64,000 nucleotides of DNA from Collybia mongolica (taxonomy: Eukaryota > Basidiomycota > Agaricomycetes > Agaricales > Clitocybaceae). Positions 37,689 to 49,905 of the stretch are shown one piece after another (the stretch's first letter is position 1; every line of letters starts with the position of its first letter). A program made the translations under genes and the position numbers. The stretch is from positions 6,510,001 through 6,574,000 of the forward strand of contig JAAXNY010000001.1 of NCBI GenBank assembly GCA_013420905.1, in the 5' to 3' direction. The notes below the pieces were generated by a model. The model was given only the letters and a program-made list of their open reading frames with translations. It was not told the DNA's origin and made no database searches.

Positions 37689-38043
37689 GATAGGTATGGA
37701 ATAGTGTGATTGTTATGATACTGGTAAATATTTCGCGTCCCGCACGGAAACTTGGTGAGAACTCTCCTAGGAGCAACCGGGTGGCAGTTTTTACCCCCGT
37801 GAACCGATTGCGTGTCCAACCACACCCCATTGCCTTGGCAGTTAGGTCCCTTTGTTGTCCTCTTTTAGGTGGTGTTACAAGGGATCTTTGTCCCATTCGG
37901 TCTCGATCACGATGCCCACTGGTCACTTTTACTGGAAATTGTTGGTGAAAGGTCCAAAGCATTTCTCACAAGTCGTGAGAGCTCTCGGCTTTCTGTGGTC
38001 TCCGTAGGCAAGACTCTCTGGCGGATCGACAAAATTCTATCAA

Positions 38044-39587
38044 CTAAAATAAGTATCTGTCATCGAAGGTTCCAGCATAATTGAGGCCTACAAACGACAT
38101 GCCTGAGAGCGAGAAGCCTCTCGTCAGACCTTGGATCATGTAACAGTAAGGATGGATCATACCACAACATTCGATAATATTAGAGGGACTGGTGCTACTA
38201 CTCCACCAGCAAAAGTCGTATTTCTGGTCAAATAGAGTCAATATAGTGATGTCCATCTAACAGAATACGACGTACCGAAACGATATCGTCGCAGAGGTTA
38301 TATGAACCGCAGTCATTATTACAAAAGCTCCCAGACCTGTGACGAGTAAACAGCCATTCCACTTCTAGGTATAAGTAATGTAACCTTACCTTGTACAACA
38401 AAATCCTTCCCCAGAGGTCCTTGAAGGCTTCGCAGACGAAGACAATGCTGTACGAGTAACGCTTACCTTTAGGAGAGCTGCAGTAGTCCTATGACTTACA
38501 AGTGCGATGACAGATGTGCACAGGACATCAACGAAGCACGCAGATACAAGAATAATCTATGCGTTGGAGAATGACGATCAGAGCCCAGAATCCGCTCAGA
38601 TAATATGAAAACAAACCGCAACTTTTCCTGGAGTTTCAATAGGCCCTCTCCCTCGGCTCCTAAAACATCCCGTTTGTCCAATGATGTCAGCGATTGGGGA
38701 GGGGTTCACTGAATTTTATTGTCGGCCCTCAATCAAGATTGAGCGGAGGGTTTTCGATCTGACGTACCGGCATTGACGCCGGTGGCAAAAACCCAAATTT
38801 CCAGGGCGAAAAGTATGGCGTATGCTGTTACCAGAACGCAAAGGACGAGCCTCGTCCGTCCCGTAAATGCCCATGCTCTCACAACTATGACCGCTGCCGA
38901 ATTCGTGGTTGTGAGAAATCAACGAAGCATCGTACCCCACGCTAAATGGTTACCTTGAGCAGAAAGTTGCTACTCGTAGATAGGTTAGTTGACAACAAAT
39001 AATCGAGGCCCTAACGACGTACAAACGGTATTAAAGAGAGATAGAGAGGCTTCACGACGCGTCGACAAACATCCAGTTTGTGGTCCTGAACAAAGGCCCA
39101 GAGATATATTGCCCAGCAGAAAATAGGATAATATCGACAAGACAAGAATGCAATTTTCACGGCGTTCCACCGAGCGTGGTGTATCTGCTCGAAACCACGG
39201 CTCAGAAGCGCCTCATCCAAAATAGAGCAGTCGTACCAGGTCAACCTCATCGTCAAATCTGCGAATACATGAGTCAATCTTATCAGGCTTGTGTTTTTAC
39301 GCACGTTATTAACCAATCATACACAGCAAGGGCATCTGGGTCTTGTGAGTATGGTGTAGAGAATTTTCTAGAAGAGGAGACGGACAAACGGCTTAAAAGG
39401 GAGATAAGCAGTGAGTAATGGCACGACTGTCTAAGGATATGGAGGCTAACCGACTGTTACATAACGACCACTGCATAGGCAACCGATATTTAGAACCCAG
39501 AAAGGTCTCTGTTGACAACGGGATCACGTACCTTTGAATAGTACCTACGGCGGCTGTCGCAACTTTCAGTAGTAGGTCCTCCGACAT
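38044..39587 (-). CDS. DUF6533-type multi-pass membrane protein
   Basis: The start is MSEDLLLKVATAAVGTIQ at 39587. After poorly resolved small exons, the diagnostic block FDDEVDL is spliced to RWNAVKIAFLSCRYYPIF, then IYLWAFVQDHKLDVCRRVV. Next come VVRAWAFTGRTRLVLCVLV and AYAILFALEIWVFATGV (38895-38780), then a later exon YSYSIVFVCEAFKDLWGRIL near 38450-38390. The last membrane segment reads GAFVIMTAVHITSATI. This is the common Agaricomycete integral-membrane family named for DUF6533, of unknown function, with about six or seven helices. Exon borders in the last third are uncertain, and the stop near 38044 is a guess. Confidence 0.65.
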
Positions 39588-40454
39588 CGCGGTTACGGAA
39601 AAGATGACGATGGGGCGCCTCGTGGTTAAATAGGTTGGGTTAGCCCGAATTCAATCTCATGCCAGCAAGGTTGGAAGTGTTGGAATGTCCAGGACATCAA
39701 AATGCGGTGGAATGGTCGATCGGCGATTCAGAGAGGAACACATTAACAACGGCGTCTAGATTCCAGATGTTATCCCACTGAGTAACTTGCGTGGCCATAA
39801 GGTGGTTCGAAATGTCAGAAGGGGTCCACAGACCTCGCGACGCGTGAATAAGTGCAAGAAGAAGCATGGGACAAACGTAAAGTCCTGACCTTTAAATTGG
39901 ATCAAGTAATGTACCTCATATAAATATTCGGCACGATCCCGAGTACCCATAATCCTCGAGCTTCATACGTTTTCGTAGAATCTAATCAAGGGTCACAAAC
40001 CGGTGAAGGACTTGCGGCGAACACGACTTACTAGGTTCGCAAGATTTTCCAGGAGTTTGGGTGAGCCTCATGGAACTTCGGGAGGTTTTGCCTCATGAAA
40101 AATGTTGCCGAGGTAGGCGAACTACCTCATCTTGCAGCAATTATCCGTTCCAAAGTCTGGCCCTCTAATGCCGCTCAGGGATATACATTGCGCGACCAAC
40201 ACAATGCAAATTTTGAGGGGCTCATGCAGAGTGCAGGGACACTGTTATATTGCTGTTATCGGGCAGCAAGGCCGCGTTCATCACGCCCCTGCCTGATGCC
40301 GACCTGCCGATAACGGATATTGTGATATGCGTGAGCTGTAAATGAATATGGGAACTTCCAAAAAAAGTGTCTAAAACAATCTCCCTGGATGACACATTTA
40401 CGCTCAAGAAGTGATATCCGCAGCGGTGTACAAGCAATACTACGTCAAAACGAG
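39588..40454. other. Intergenic region, nothing recognised
   Basis: About 0.87 kb lies between the 5' end of the DUF6533 gene and the 3' end of the pectate lyase gene. Open frames are short and unrecognised on both strands. Confidence 0.35.
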
Positions 40455-41864
40455 TCAGAGACTATTTATCCAACATGGCGGTCCACTTACTGTGCTGTCA
40501 GGTCCGCTGCCAGCCTTTGTCGGCTCACCACCGTTATTATTTCCCTTGAACCTATATGTTCTTGATTTATAAATCACGCCCACCTACGGCCAATTCAAAT
40601 TACGAACCTTTGGCAGATAGTGGACACGCTAGTGGCCTTGGTCCTCCTGATTTTGGCGGTGCTGAAAATATACTATTAGCTTGTAAATTCGACGTACTGA
40701 GGACATATACTTACTCGCCGTAATTACTAAGAACGGGTAGTGGATATCAGCTTGGGGAAGGAGAGAAGATTAAAGCACTCACGAATTGATTCCAGCCAGT
40801 ACAGATCCCTTGACAGCCCAGACATCGTTAATCTATGGCTGAGGTTAGTGAAGGAATAAAAAAAGTAACCACATGTCTAACCTCAACCTCGCGTTTGTAT
40901 TGGGTACCGCAGTTTCCATACTGCACGAAAAAAAATGAAAAGTTATTCCCGAGCATCGTGCCACGAAGGTGGAACCTACGCTTCGGTAGAGTTTTCCGAA
41001 ATCCTCAACATAGAACTAGAAGAGAGTTAAGGAAAAATGACAATAAGAAATGATGTATTCGAGCCCACAGAGTTAATGATGACCTTCCCTCCACCATTAT
41101 GTTGAATGACTGTCTGCCAGATTCAGGGAATTATATGTAATTCGGACATGACTACGAACCTTTATCACTAGCGTGCTGAACGACCAGCGCGGTCAGCATT
41201 CTGTTATTATACGTTTCGGTTGACACATATATACCTTAGCCTGGAAGAAAATAATCAATCAAAATCTGCCGTGATAGGAAATAAGGTTGCTCACACCACC
41301 ATAGTTGATACGAGATATTCCGCTTTTTTGTTTGATGGTAACGGCATCCTCACAGACGTCCTAGGGAGAGAATACTCAAAAACGTCTTGTCTACAAGCCA
41401 GGGGTTCAAACCTCGAAATAAACATGATCCAGGGTGCAAGACCCTAGCTGCACTTTTAGCCAACGAGATAATTTCGAATGATAGTCAAATATTTACCAAG
41501 ACAATAAACTCCTTCAGCCTGGTTGGCACCAATTATAACATTCTTCAATGTCGCGCCTTCTTCAAGCAAGAAAACGGCATCTGCATCACCACCCTCTGCC
41601 TGTTCGCTGCAAGCGCCTGAGCCTCGGTCATATCGAGTATAGGCCGTCGGCGGTGTGAAAGTAGCCCCAGCGGCAACAGTGATTGGTTTGCTTAGGGTAC
41701 TTGTCTTGGGTTGCTGTGGGCCACACGTTGGTTGCGGCCCGCTTCTCCACACTAAGCAAATGATAATTTGTGGTGTTTCATGGCTGGACGAAAGAAGCCC
41801 ACGTACGGATCAGCAAGCGCGAGAGTCCTAAGACAACAAAGGCAAAGAATTGATGAGTGAACAT
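40455..41864 (-). CDS. Secreted pectate lyase, polysaccharide lyase family 3
   Basis: This is a PL3 enzyme of about 250 residues cut into about twelve exons over 1.4 kb. Exon 1 (41864-41807) encodes the signal peptide [19 protein letters not shown]. Exon 2 (41751-41497) holds [40 protein letters not shown] and [14 protein letters not shown]. Exon 3 (41443-41412) adds [10 protein letters not shown], and exon 4 [14 protein letters not shown]. The next exons give [59 protein letters not shown] and [18 protein letters not shown]. The last exon has [16 protein letters not shown] and the stop at 40455-40457. The conserved PL3 blocks ([28 protein letters not shown], INxNYGD) all appear in order. PL3 enzymes cleave polygalacturonate in plant cell walls. 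A 6-nt exon (Ala-Lys, near 41280) and a 12-nt exon are inferred. Confidence 0.82.
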
Positions 41865-43384
41865 TGTGGAAAATCTCGTGTTGGAGGACAAGAAATTGGG
41901 ACAATGGGTAGTTGTCAAACATTCAGTCACCCATTTATATTGATATTGACCCCCAGGGTGGTAGTGACCTTGCGAGTGTTGAGACGGCAAGGGCTACCGG
42001 CCGGACCGCACAGTAAGCAATACCAGAGAAATTGCCAAGAATTCTGCAGGACGATGTCGTTGGGGGCACATCTAGTTGTAGGATTGTGGTAGTCGGCGGG
42101 GCTACACTTCATAAGATCAGAAATCCGTGAACGAGAGAGGCGTAGTTCCCGGGCCGCTTTGCCATACGGACTTCTGCCTGCTCTGTAGGGCTCGATTTGA
42201 ATTGCATGCCACGTGCCTTGACAGTTTTGTCTCCGAAGAGTACTGGTCCGGTAAAAATGGCGGGCTTATTCCTAGTGTCACCTGGCCCACGCGTAGTCTT
42301 AGGCGACTTTTTTGCTGGTCTGTTTTCCGAAAAAATTTGGACGAAACCCCAGAAGGTTTTACTGTCATACGGCGCGGGTGCTTAACACCAGACCTCTACA
42401 GGAACTCCGACACACCTGCAACCAACCAGGATTTGAGGTGGGCAGTTGACCGGGGATAGGCCAAGCGTTTGTACCAGGCTGGCTTCTGCTGGTACTAAAC
42501 TCGACTTGCATCTGGTATATCTGCAAAACATATGCGGTAGAGCTCAAGCGTTCACGAGTGGCTCCCAAACTGTGCATCAGCGCATAAAGATATCGCCATC
42601 ACGTGACTTGATTTCTACCGGCGCATATATTTGAAAATTTTAAAATTCCATATCGTTCGCATATCACCTCCACGAAGACCTCGAAGATCACTGATAGCAG
42701 AAATGGACTCCATGTTCCTCACTGCTAACCATCCGACTCTTCGAATTATTTATCAACCTTTATGCAGACCTCACGTGCTGACGTTTGGTCTAAGCCCCAT
42801 CTAGTTTACCATTTCGAGCCAATCTTGACTCATTTTGGAGTCTGTCGCTCCAAAGAAGGCTTAAAAGTTGCTGTGGTCTGTGGCGCCTTCGTATTCAACA
42901 TCATCCACATCCTACCCAGGGACAACTCACCCGAAGTTGTTTGCCCCATCTCTTGGTCTGTGATGAGGCAGTCAAGTTTCATTTTCAACTCGTCCTTGCA
43001 ACCCCTGCATACCTACATTGGTTCTTGTCATTTCAAAAAGCAAACACTATTGAGGATGAATATCACAAAATATCATACATCAGATATCATCCATTATCAG
43101 CCGAATACGGGTTTCTGGGGGTAGGGGCCGTGGGTAGGGTAAAAATTGAGAGGGTAAGAGAAATTGTCCATTCGATGGTACAACGATAACCATGGCGCGA
43201 TATATCTATTAGTACAATGCGCAACTCGTGATCGTCAAGCAAGATGCACCAACGAATATTATCAGCATGAGGGAAAGCATAGGTGATGAACAGGAAAAGA
43301 AAAGGACACCGTACGTCATCTCCCAATTTCGCTCATGGTGAGTGCTACATTGGCCCGAAAGTTAAATCTACTCACCTCAATAGC
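41865..43384. other. Intergenic region, nothing recognised
   Basis: About 1.5 kb lies upstream of the pectate lyase and downstream of MAF1 on the minus strand. Open frames (for example 42127-42459, 42762-43124) have no recognisable motif and no good splice partners. Confidence 0.35.
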
Positions 43385-44488
43385 TTAAGCAGAAATCGTC
43401 AATCCCATTGCACGGGCACCAGCCCCGATTCCCCCTTCCCAACCCAGAAACCTCTCGGAGGAATCCATCTCCTTCGTGCTCGAGACACTGTATAGCTCTT
43501 CATCGGACCACGGCCTGCCCATCCCCCTGGTCCGGGCCCATACGGATATGAATAAGATGCGTTTTAGCTTCCTGTTCAAGAAAAACCAGTGTGACGACCA
43601 TAGAAGGGCGCCCCTACGCTTCAGGCGGATGTGCGGATATAAAAGTGAGGAGTCGTCCTCGTCATCGGTAAATGAGTAGTCACCCCTGCTACGACCAACT
43701 GGGACTGGTATCGAGTTTCCTTCACCATAACTTCTCGGCTTCACCTCATCAACGTCATAATCATCGAACTCGAATGCTCCATCATCGTCTGACGAGTCTT
43801 CATCAGCAACAGAAGCAAAGTCTTCCTCTTCATCAGATAGATCGTTGGCATGCGGGTCCGAGTCAATTTCGGGTGCGTAGGAATAGACTTCGCAGTCCGA
43901 TAGTCCGATGACGTCGTCGATTAGGCGGAAGAGTGTGGGGTGAGTGCCGGTAACTATGGGAGGGGGTGCCAAAGGGCTCTGGATAATTTGGGAATAAGGA
44001 GACGATGAGGTCGGAACGGAGGATGGAAAGAAATCTGCCGATGTAGGAGGGTAAGATGAGTATGTCCGTGGAGCAGTCATGCCTGCACGGTGGGGTGAGA
44101 CAAGTGTATTGCTAAGCGCGTTTAGTACGCTTGCACCGCTCTCTTCTTTGTTAAAGTGCGAAGGGCGCACATCAGAAAACTCGTAGTCGGGAAAGGCAAT
44201 ATTGAGTGTTGCAATAAGAAGGTAAAGGGTCTTTCTCGAGGCATGCTTGTCGATGGGCCCGAACGGGGTCATTTCACTCTCCCGGTCAAGGGTAAGCCAT
44301 GATGGGAGTGGTGGTGAGTTAGAAATCTCGTCTTGGTATGCGTGCTCGAGGGATTTAAAGAGTTTCTTGTCGCGTTTGACGTTCTTACAACTGTAAGCTT
44401 CCATGCGGGTGTGGACAGAGCATTCTGGACCTTCGTGTGTGAGAGACTGCGCCAGCTGCGAAAGCGCTGGGTTCTCGATGAACTTCAT
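43385..44488 (-). CDS. MAF1: Maf1, repressor of RNA polymerase III
   Basis: This is an intronless gene of 367 residues if started at MKFIENPALSQLAQSL, the conserved Maf1 beginning; the frame is open a little further upstream but only from non-ATG codons. The Maf1 blocks are visible: RMEAYSCKNVKRDKKLFKSL, TLYLLIATLNIAFPDYEFSD near residue 105, and LFRLIDDVIGLSDCEVYSYA followed by an acidic stretch. A second acidic stretch precedes LLWSSHWFFLNRKLKRILFI, the C-terminal family block. The long Ser/Pro-rich and Asp/Glu-rich inserts are usual for fungal Maf1, where they carry phosphorylation sites controlling nuclear entry. Maf1 binds Pol III and shuts down tRNA and 5S synthesis in stress. The lack of introns is unusual in this window. 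Confidence 0.93.
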   Translation of the reverse strand: MKFIENPALSQLAQSLTHEGPECSVHTRMEAYSCKNVKRDKKLFKSLEHAYQDEISNSPPLPSWLTLDRESEMTPFGPIDKHASRKTLYLLIATLNIAFPDYEFSDVRPSHFNKEESGASVLNALSNTLVSPHRAGMTAPRTYSSYPPTSADFFPSSVPTSSSPYSQIIQSPLAPPPIVTGTHPTLFRLIDDVIGLSDCEVYSYAPEIDSDPHANDLSDEEEDFASVADEDSSDDDGAFEFDDYDVDEVKPRSYGEGNSIPVPVGRSRGDYSFTDDEDDSSLLYPHIRLKRRGALLWSSHWFFLNRKLKRILFISVWARTRGMGRPWSDEELYSVSSTKEMDSSERFLGWEGGIGAGARAMGLTISA

Positions 44489-45328
44489 GGCAATTGCGGT
44501 TGACAAAGGACTCAATGATGGACGAACTGGACTTGAAGCCTACTCGCGACTCAAGGGTGGAGTGATTGTTTGTTGTTTGTTGCCCCTGAATTCCTCTTCC
44601 GGCAGCCCTACCGCCCCTATTTCAAATCGTAACACCAACATTCTTCACCGCTTTTATGTTGATCGCCCATGTTTTGTCGCCTCTAAGAAGACCTTAGTCT
44701 CGTATATGTACGTCTCTGGAGCGCTCGATGTTTTAAGAACGAATTTTATAGCATTGCCTGTAGTAACACATCGGGGATTACCTAAGGCCCCGGCTTCTGT
44801 GTGGTTTCAGCCAAGCCTCTATCCCCAGGTCCGAAAACCATAAAAACATGATGGTCCCAGGAAAAGAGCATGTAGAAAAGAGGGCCGTTTTTCGCGCAGC
44901 TCACAACACTCTTGTACTGGAGTAGGTGTGGGCGATGAGCAGTGAGATATCTGGGAGGATTCTGGGTAACAGCAATCCACTGGAGTTAATTTGGTCAAGC
45001 AGTACAGGACGATATACCAATCCGAGGAAACTCGAAAAAAATAACAACGTAGGATGAGGTGATCATCATGTCCTACAATTTTGTGTTTTGTTCTTCTTAG
45101 TCCGTGGGCGTGGTATACGCGTTCGCGATCCTTCATTCAACCCGACGCGCCATTAACAAATGGTAATCTAAATACTATTCTCCACTCCAATAATACCACC
45201 ACCAACACCACCACCGCGGGACTAATTAACTCTACACTAAACTCGCCAATGCACCTATGACCGCATGCAAATCCCCGTCCACCAGGAGTGCTTCTCATGT
45301 ACATGTCCTCTCAACATCCAGTTACTCG
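44489..45328. other. Intergenic region upstream of MAF1
   Basis: About 0.84 kb should include the MAF1 promoter. The plus-strand frame 44403-44843 overlaps MAF1 in antisense and is not supported. Confidence 0.35.
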
Positions 45329-45730
45329 TCATTTCGCCCCGTCCTTTACATTCTTCCCCGAACCCATACCTTCAAAATGACGCGCACTGGCACTCTGACC
45401 GCCGACTTGGTCCACGAAGCCAATTCCCTCTTTGTTCCCTCCACCCGTATCCTGTGGCTTCTGTTTTTCATGTGGAGATGCCGCGTCGAGTGCGTGATTC
45501 GAAGATGAGCGAGCCTTCCCACCAGATTGCGCCGCCTGACTTTGCGGATCCTTCTTGTGTACATTAGATGGATCGGTAACATGACCCTGAGATTCGTTGT
45601 TCTCTTTCGCGGAGGCCGAGGTGGTTGTGGAATGAAAACAGCGCTTGGAGTTGTTGATAACAACGGCACTCGACGGTGGGTAACGGCTGCCCATTTTAAG
45701 CCGGCGGATGAATGGTTTGGCTAAGCTCAT
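45329..45730 (-). CDS. Small protein with mitochondrial-type presequence
   Basis: This is an intronless frame of 133 residues from a true ATG. The start MSLAKPFIRRLKMGSRYPPS is basic and amphipathic-like and is followed by KRCFHSTTTSASAKEN, where RCFHST looks like a mitochondrial processing-peptidase site. The rest is hydrophilic and rich in Gln, Lys, Ser and Gly, with SNHALDAASPHEKQKPQDTG and GIGFVDQVGGQSAS. I believe similar small proteins occur in other Agaricomycetes but cannot name a function. It may be imported into mitochondria. Confidence 0.6.
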   Translation of the reverse strand: MSLAKPFIRRLKMGSRYPPSSAVVINNSKRCFHSTTTSASAKENNESQGHVTDPSNVHKKDPQSQAAQSGGKARSSSNHALDAASPHEKQKPQDTGGGNKEGIGFVDQVGGQSASARHFEGMGSGKNVKDGAK

Positions 45731-46308
45731 GTTATTGGTAGTTTCTGCTTGGATTGTTGTGGGCGGAAATTGAGGAATTTGTGGGACGTATGGGAGATTA
45801 TATGCAACTGTATGATGACGTCATTCATTGGTATGACATGACACCTTCTGAAAAGAAATACAGCCAACGGAGATACGTATACCCAAATCAATGATTTATT
45901 GAGTGAACGCTCTATCTAATGACGTGTGACACAGTCTCGACACGGTTAATTGGGTATAGGATAACGAATGTGAGGGTATGCTGCCTCAATATGAAAGAGC
46001 GGTGGTCAGAGGGACAACATGGAAACGAGTTCAATGCCTCAATCAATGTATTTTACACTAATAACGAGCGTTGCCAATACAGAGGGGGAAAGAATAAATT
46101 AAGGAGGATTACTACCAGCGCAGTCCCATCACGAAACAACTGGCTCCCACAATCAAAATGGAGTTTGGTAAATGAAACTTCAATCAAAAAACAACAACTG
46201 AATGCCTCTGGATAAAATAGTTAATGTGGATAATATAAGAAAATGTGTCCGAGTACCATATTTCAATGGGAGGAAACTAAAAACAATACTGTACCAATCA
46301 TTAGTTCA
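45731..46308. other. Intergenic region
   Basis: No gene or repeat was recognised; it probably contains the promoter of the small mitochondrial-type gene. Confidence 0.35.
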
Positions 46309-46584
46309 TCATACACAAGTCTGAGGGGTGGGTCCTGTACTTACACCGGGCACAATGGGGATTCTTAAGACAAAGTCGGGGTGTAACAAGGACGTGCGAC
46401 GTCTGCTCCTGTGGGGGCCCAATGGGTTATATGAATCTGCCAAGGACAGATCTACAATAGAGCTAAAAAGCGGCGATGGACAGGTCTCATTGAGAGTAAT
46501 TTCATCGCAGGCATGCGGTGTGATGTCATTCGGGTTTGGAGGTAGTTTGAAGATGGCCTTGATACGTCTGGTGATAAACGACAT
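46309..46584 (-). CDS. Possible small hypothetical protein
   Basis: This ATG-started frame of 91 residues (MSFITRRIKAIFKLPPNPND) is arginine and proline rich and ends PTPQTCV. A perfect GTAAGT donor lies near its 3' end (about 46342), so the last residues may instead be replaced by a downstream exon starting after GTTTTTAG near 46275. I do not recognise it. Confidence 0.3.
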   Translation of the reverse strand: MSFITRRIKAIFKLPPNPNDITPHACDEITLNETCPSPLFSSIVDLSLADSYNPLGPHRSRRRTSLLHPDFVLRIPIVPGVSTGPTPQTCV

Positions 46585-49250
46585 AGTAGAGGAGTACCTT
46601 GATAATAGGCAATGGTATGATACGGGGCAAATGCGAAGAGTCAGTGGGGGGAAAGGCTGAGGATCTAGAGGATATATAGCTAACCATTTGATGAGTTCTT
46701 CCTGTCAACCCCGAGGGCCGAAATGAACTCTACTTTCTCAGAAGCTTCGCATCGCGTGCCTAAGCTAACAATGGTAAATCGACGGCCCCGGGAGTGATTA
46801 AATGGCTAGGAGGCTGATCGGGTCTAGTGAGTATTTCGAAGACCGCACTTCCCTATTAATGAAAAATACCCTGAGATGTTGTTTGCGTAGATAGTTCGAA
46901 CCGGGTGGGATGAATACTTGAAGACGTTTTATCCATAGATGAGTCCCAGGGGCAAGAGTAGTGATACCTCGATTGCCGAGTTGACTGTCCGGAGCGAGTT
47001 GAAATGTGGCTCCCAACCTTTTCTGGTGAGCCGAACGCGTCCGGGTGGGTATAACCTGGAAACGACAATGCAAGAGGCCTATTGGGGAACCTCATCATTG
47101 ATCTGGGTCAAGCTCCAACCGCCCAAGCAAAATGGAGATTGATTCAAGACTATATGTGTGTCACGGGCCGGGCCGTGGGGTGGTACTAGAAAGATGGCTA
47201 GCAAGAACCACTAAGTGATGCAGTTATAGCATGTCAGATGCCCCCAGTCTCATCGCACTAAGTCTGTGATTTCCGAGATTTGAAGTTCCCTGGTGGTGGT
47301 GGTGGCTGCGGTGGCGGTTTTATGATTAGAGTCAAGTGTGTGGGGGATGTGAGTCCCGCATCGGAAGCAAGTCAAAGAATGGTGGATCAGGTTCAACACG
47401 GCACAACACGGCGACGTTTTCCAATTCCATCTACTCTTTGCTCGCTGCTTGATCAACTATAGTATACAATATCTAGACGCTCAGTGCTCGGGTCGCTTGT
47501 AATTTGTTGTGAGTTGGCCCGCCTTCTCTGACTCTTTCACTGTCTAGACTTCCCCCAAAATTACAACAGCGTTTAGGCATTAGCGGGCTGATATTTGGTC
47601 ACCGAGCGACCTCGATAAGCCAGAAAGTCTGAACCTCGAAGGAATCCAAGTAATAAGTTCATGTGATCCTGTCATTCCCGTTGCGCGCGCTTCTGAATTG
47701 GCAAGATGTGCTATACCATATGCATATGTAACTTGCTGCGCATGCCAGCAGAGGCTCACTTTTGACAGGTCTAACAAAATTCTACCGAGGAGGGACATCG
47801 AACTTATCTTACCTCTTAGATGGACGACTGATACACCCTTCGAACTGTCATCATTGGTTTTTCGCGATTGACATGGTACTTCTATAGTCGGTGGAAGATA
47901 CTACTCTATCTATCTTATGAGACACCTGGAACATGCCATCTAATACTATATATCTAGGGCCTCTGACTTCAGCGAGCATACGCTTTCCTCCATCTCATCT
48001 ACCCCCCAGCCTCCATGACATGGTTTTCTCATAGAGTCCATCAGCCTGCGAAGGGTGGTGATACTCTTCACGGAGCAGTCTAAAACAAAATATAAATTTC
48101 CAGTCAACATAACCGTGTCTCGAATTCAACACCGCCATATTTCATGACCTCTCAGGATGTCATTCGAACAAATTCTCCCATTATAGCATACTATGTGAAC
48201 TCCAAAGCACATTGAACATGCTCCATCGTTGACTTCGTGTCTAAGGCCTACCTTCCCTGACATCCGTTGAATTAGCATCTGGGAAAAAGGTTCTTATGTT
48301 CCTGACCTGGTTCATCACACTGCTAGACAACATACACAACTCACTGTGCAGCTCAGTCAGCGGAGGCGAACTCAGATACCTCAATGACTGGGGTAATCCC
48401 GTCACTGGCCATAGGCTTCAAACTTCGGGTAAGAGCAAAGCCATATCTGTGCTAGTGGGATTATGGAAGTATGTTCAGTGATGCCATCGAAGAACTGGAA
48501 GGCGATATCACACACTTTCTGTGGACTCGGTTAGAATGGGGTACACGGAATCCGGATGCAGCAAGAGGCTTGTCACTGGCGAGTGTCCGACTGCCTGGTG
48601 AAGGGTCGTCAAAGCCAACAATAACGAGAAGGGATAAAATGCAGTCTCATTGAACTTACTAATGCACCAGGATAGACTCAATGTCCGCCCATGATCGCTA
48701 AATATCCATTTCTTGTAATGTGGATGGCGTGTTCTCGTTTCCAGGAGAACCGTGCGTTATGCAAGGTGTTCTAAACTGCCAAACTGCTATGGATCTAATA
48801 AAAACTCAAGGCATCGCTTTCGCAGTTTCTATGAAATCGCAAGTGAACGAGAACGTTGGTTTAGAGGGTACAAGGGGACTGTCCACTTATCCCCCCCCAT
48901 TCGGGACAGGAGACATGTGCCAATCCTGAACGATATATTGAAGTTGAAACATATCTCAAAAATTAGAAAAGGAATGATCAAGGGCGTCTCCTTTCTGATA
49001 GGATGGAACTCGCCTTACAAATGAAAATGGGCACCCGAGTGAAACGACGCGACGGGGAGGGTGGTGGGAGATGGGTCAGAATGAAGAGAATGAAACTGAT
49101 GAACGTGGGTTAGAAAGCATATTCTTCTGCGCGTGACCGCGTCGCGGCGGATACTCTCCGATAAAGTGACCCTGCATGCCGAACACAGGACCCTGGATTC
49201 CCGATGAGGTAAAACCTTCCAGTGGCCTAACAGGCTGTACTTGGATGATC
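46585..49250. other. Long region without a supported gene
   Basis: About 2.7 kb has ordinary CpG content, unlike the transposon island to its right. It includes a short GGT-repeat tract near 47292-47320. Open frames are short, and none shows a known motif or splices to another. It may hold decayed genes or non-coding transcripts. Confidence 0.35.
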
Positions 49251-49253
49251 CTA

Positions 49254-49902
49254 TGGTGCTGTGCACTTAGTCACCACCACTTCCGGACAACGGCGGAATT
49301 GGCAGGCGGAAAAAAAAAAATTCAGCCAGTATATATTTTCCGGTATAGTCACGATGGAGTAGCATGGTAGATGACATTTGAAATAGAAATTATTCATTCT
49401 GTATGGCCCAACCACGAAACACACGAAAGGCAGCAGCAGCTCGAGCTCGGACAGGAAAATTGTGATTACAGCTTTGCGATGTTGCAAGAGAACATGCCGA
49501 AAGCACTTGCATCAGTCTCAGTTGAAACCATCCGAAAATGGGAGCACCAGATGAAGCGATGGATGGAGGCATACCAGGATGGCCTGGGTGCAAAAGATGC
49601 TCAAATACAGGTCAAGAAGTTCAGTTCCAGATGCTATGTGTCTCATAGGAGGGTTCCCGAGCGTGTTGCAGCGGCCTTGAACGCATAAATTACCTTTTTA
49701 GGCATGTTTACATAATGGTGGCGGAATTGAGAATGTAAAAAAATAATATCTTCATCAGTTTTGAGTATTTTGGAAAACTGTCTTGGGGTTGTGTTCCCTT
49801 CATCAAAACAAGCATTTTGGCTAGAGGAATAGGTAATCTGACTGCTTCCCGAAGTGGAGTTTTAGTTGTTCAAAAGTAGCGGTGACTAAGTGCACAGCAC
49901 CA
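49254..49902. mobile_element. 649-bp Tc1/mariner-like TIR element
   Basis: The two ends are inverted repeats beginning TGGTGCTGTGCACTTAGTCA. They are perfect over at least 22 nt and continue imperfectly (ACYACTTYYGRACAAC) for about 40 nt. A TA dinucleotide flanks each end (49252-49253 and 49903-49904), as expected for Tc1/mariner insertion. The element holds only the C-terminal part of a transposase, so it is an internally deleted derivative. Confidence 0.75.
49371..49688 (+). pseudogene. C-terminal remnant of a DDE transposase
   Basis: An open frame inside the TIR element gives MPKALASVSVETIRKWEHQM, RWMEAYQDGLGAKDAQIQVK and KFSSRCYVSHRRVPERVAAA. This matches in shape the end of Tc1/mariner-type transposases common in Agaricomycetes and resembles the end of the transposase at 61754-63037 (compare FIDAYKKGLTGKAA there). 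The catalytic domain is missing. Confidence 0.6.
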
Positions 49903-49905
49903 TAG

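Noticed and set aside
39588..40454. Possible extra gene between DUF6533 and pectate lyase
   Set aside because: Only short frames without motifs or good splice sites.
41401..41415. GGTTCAAACC resembling a tRNA B box
   Set aside because: It lies at an exon-intron border of the pectate lyase; no A box or acceptor stem could be paired around it. No tRNA gene was found in the window.
44403..44843. Plus-strand frame of 146 residues
   Set aside because: Antisense to the MAF1 start and promoter; no motif.
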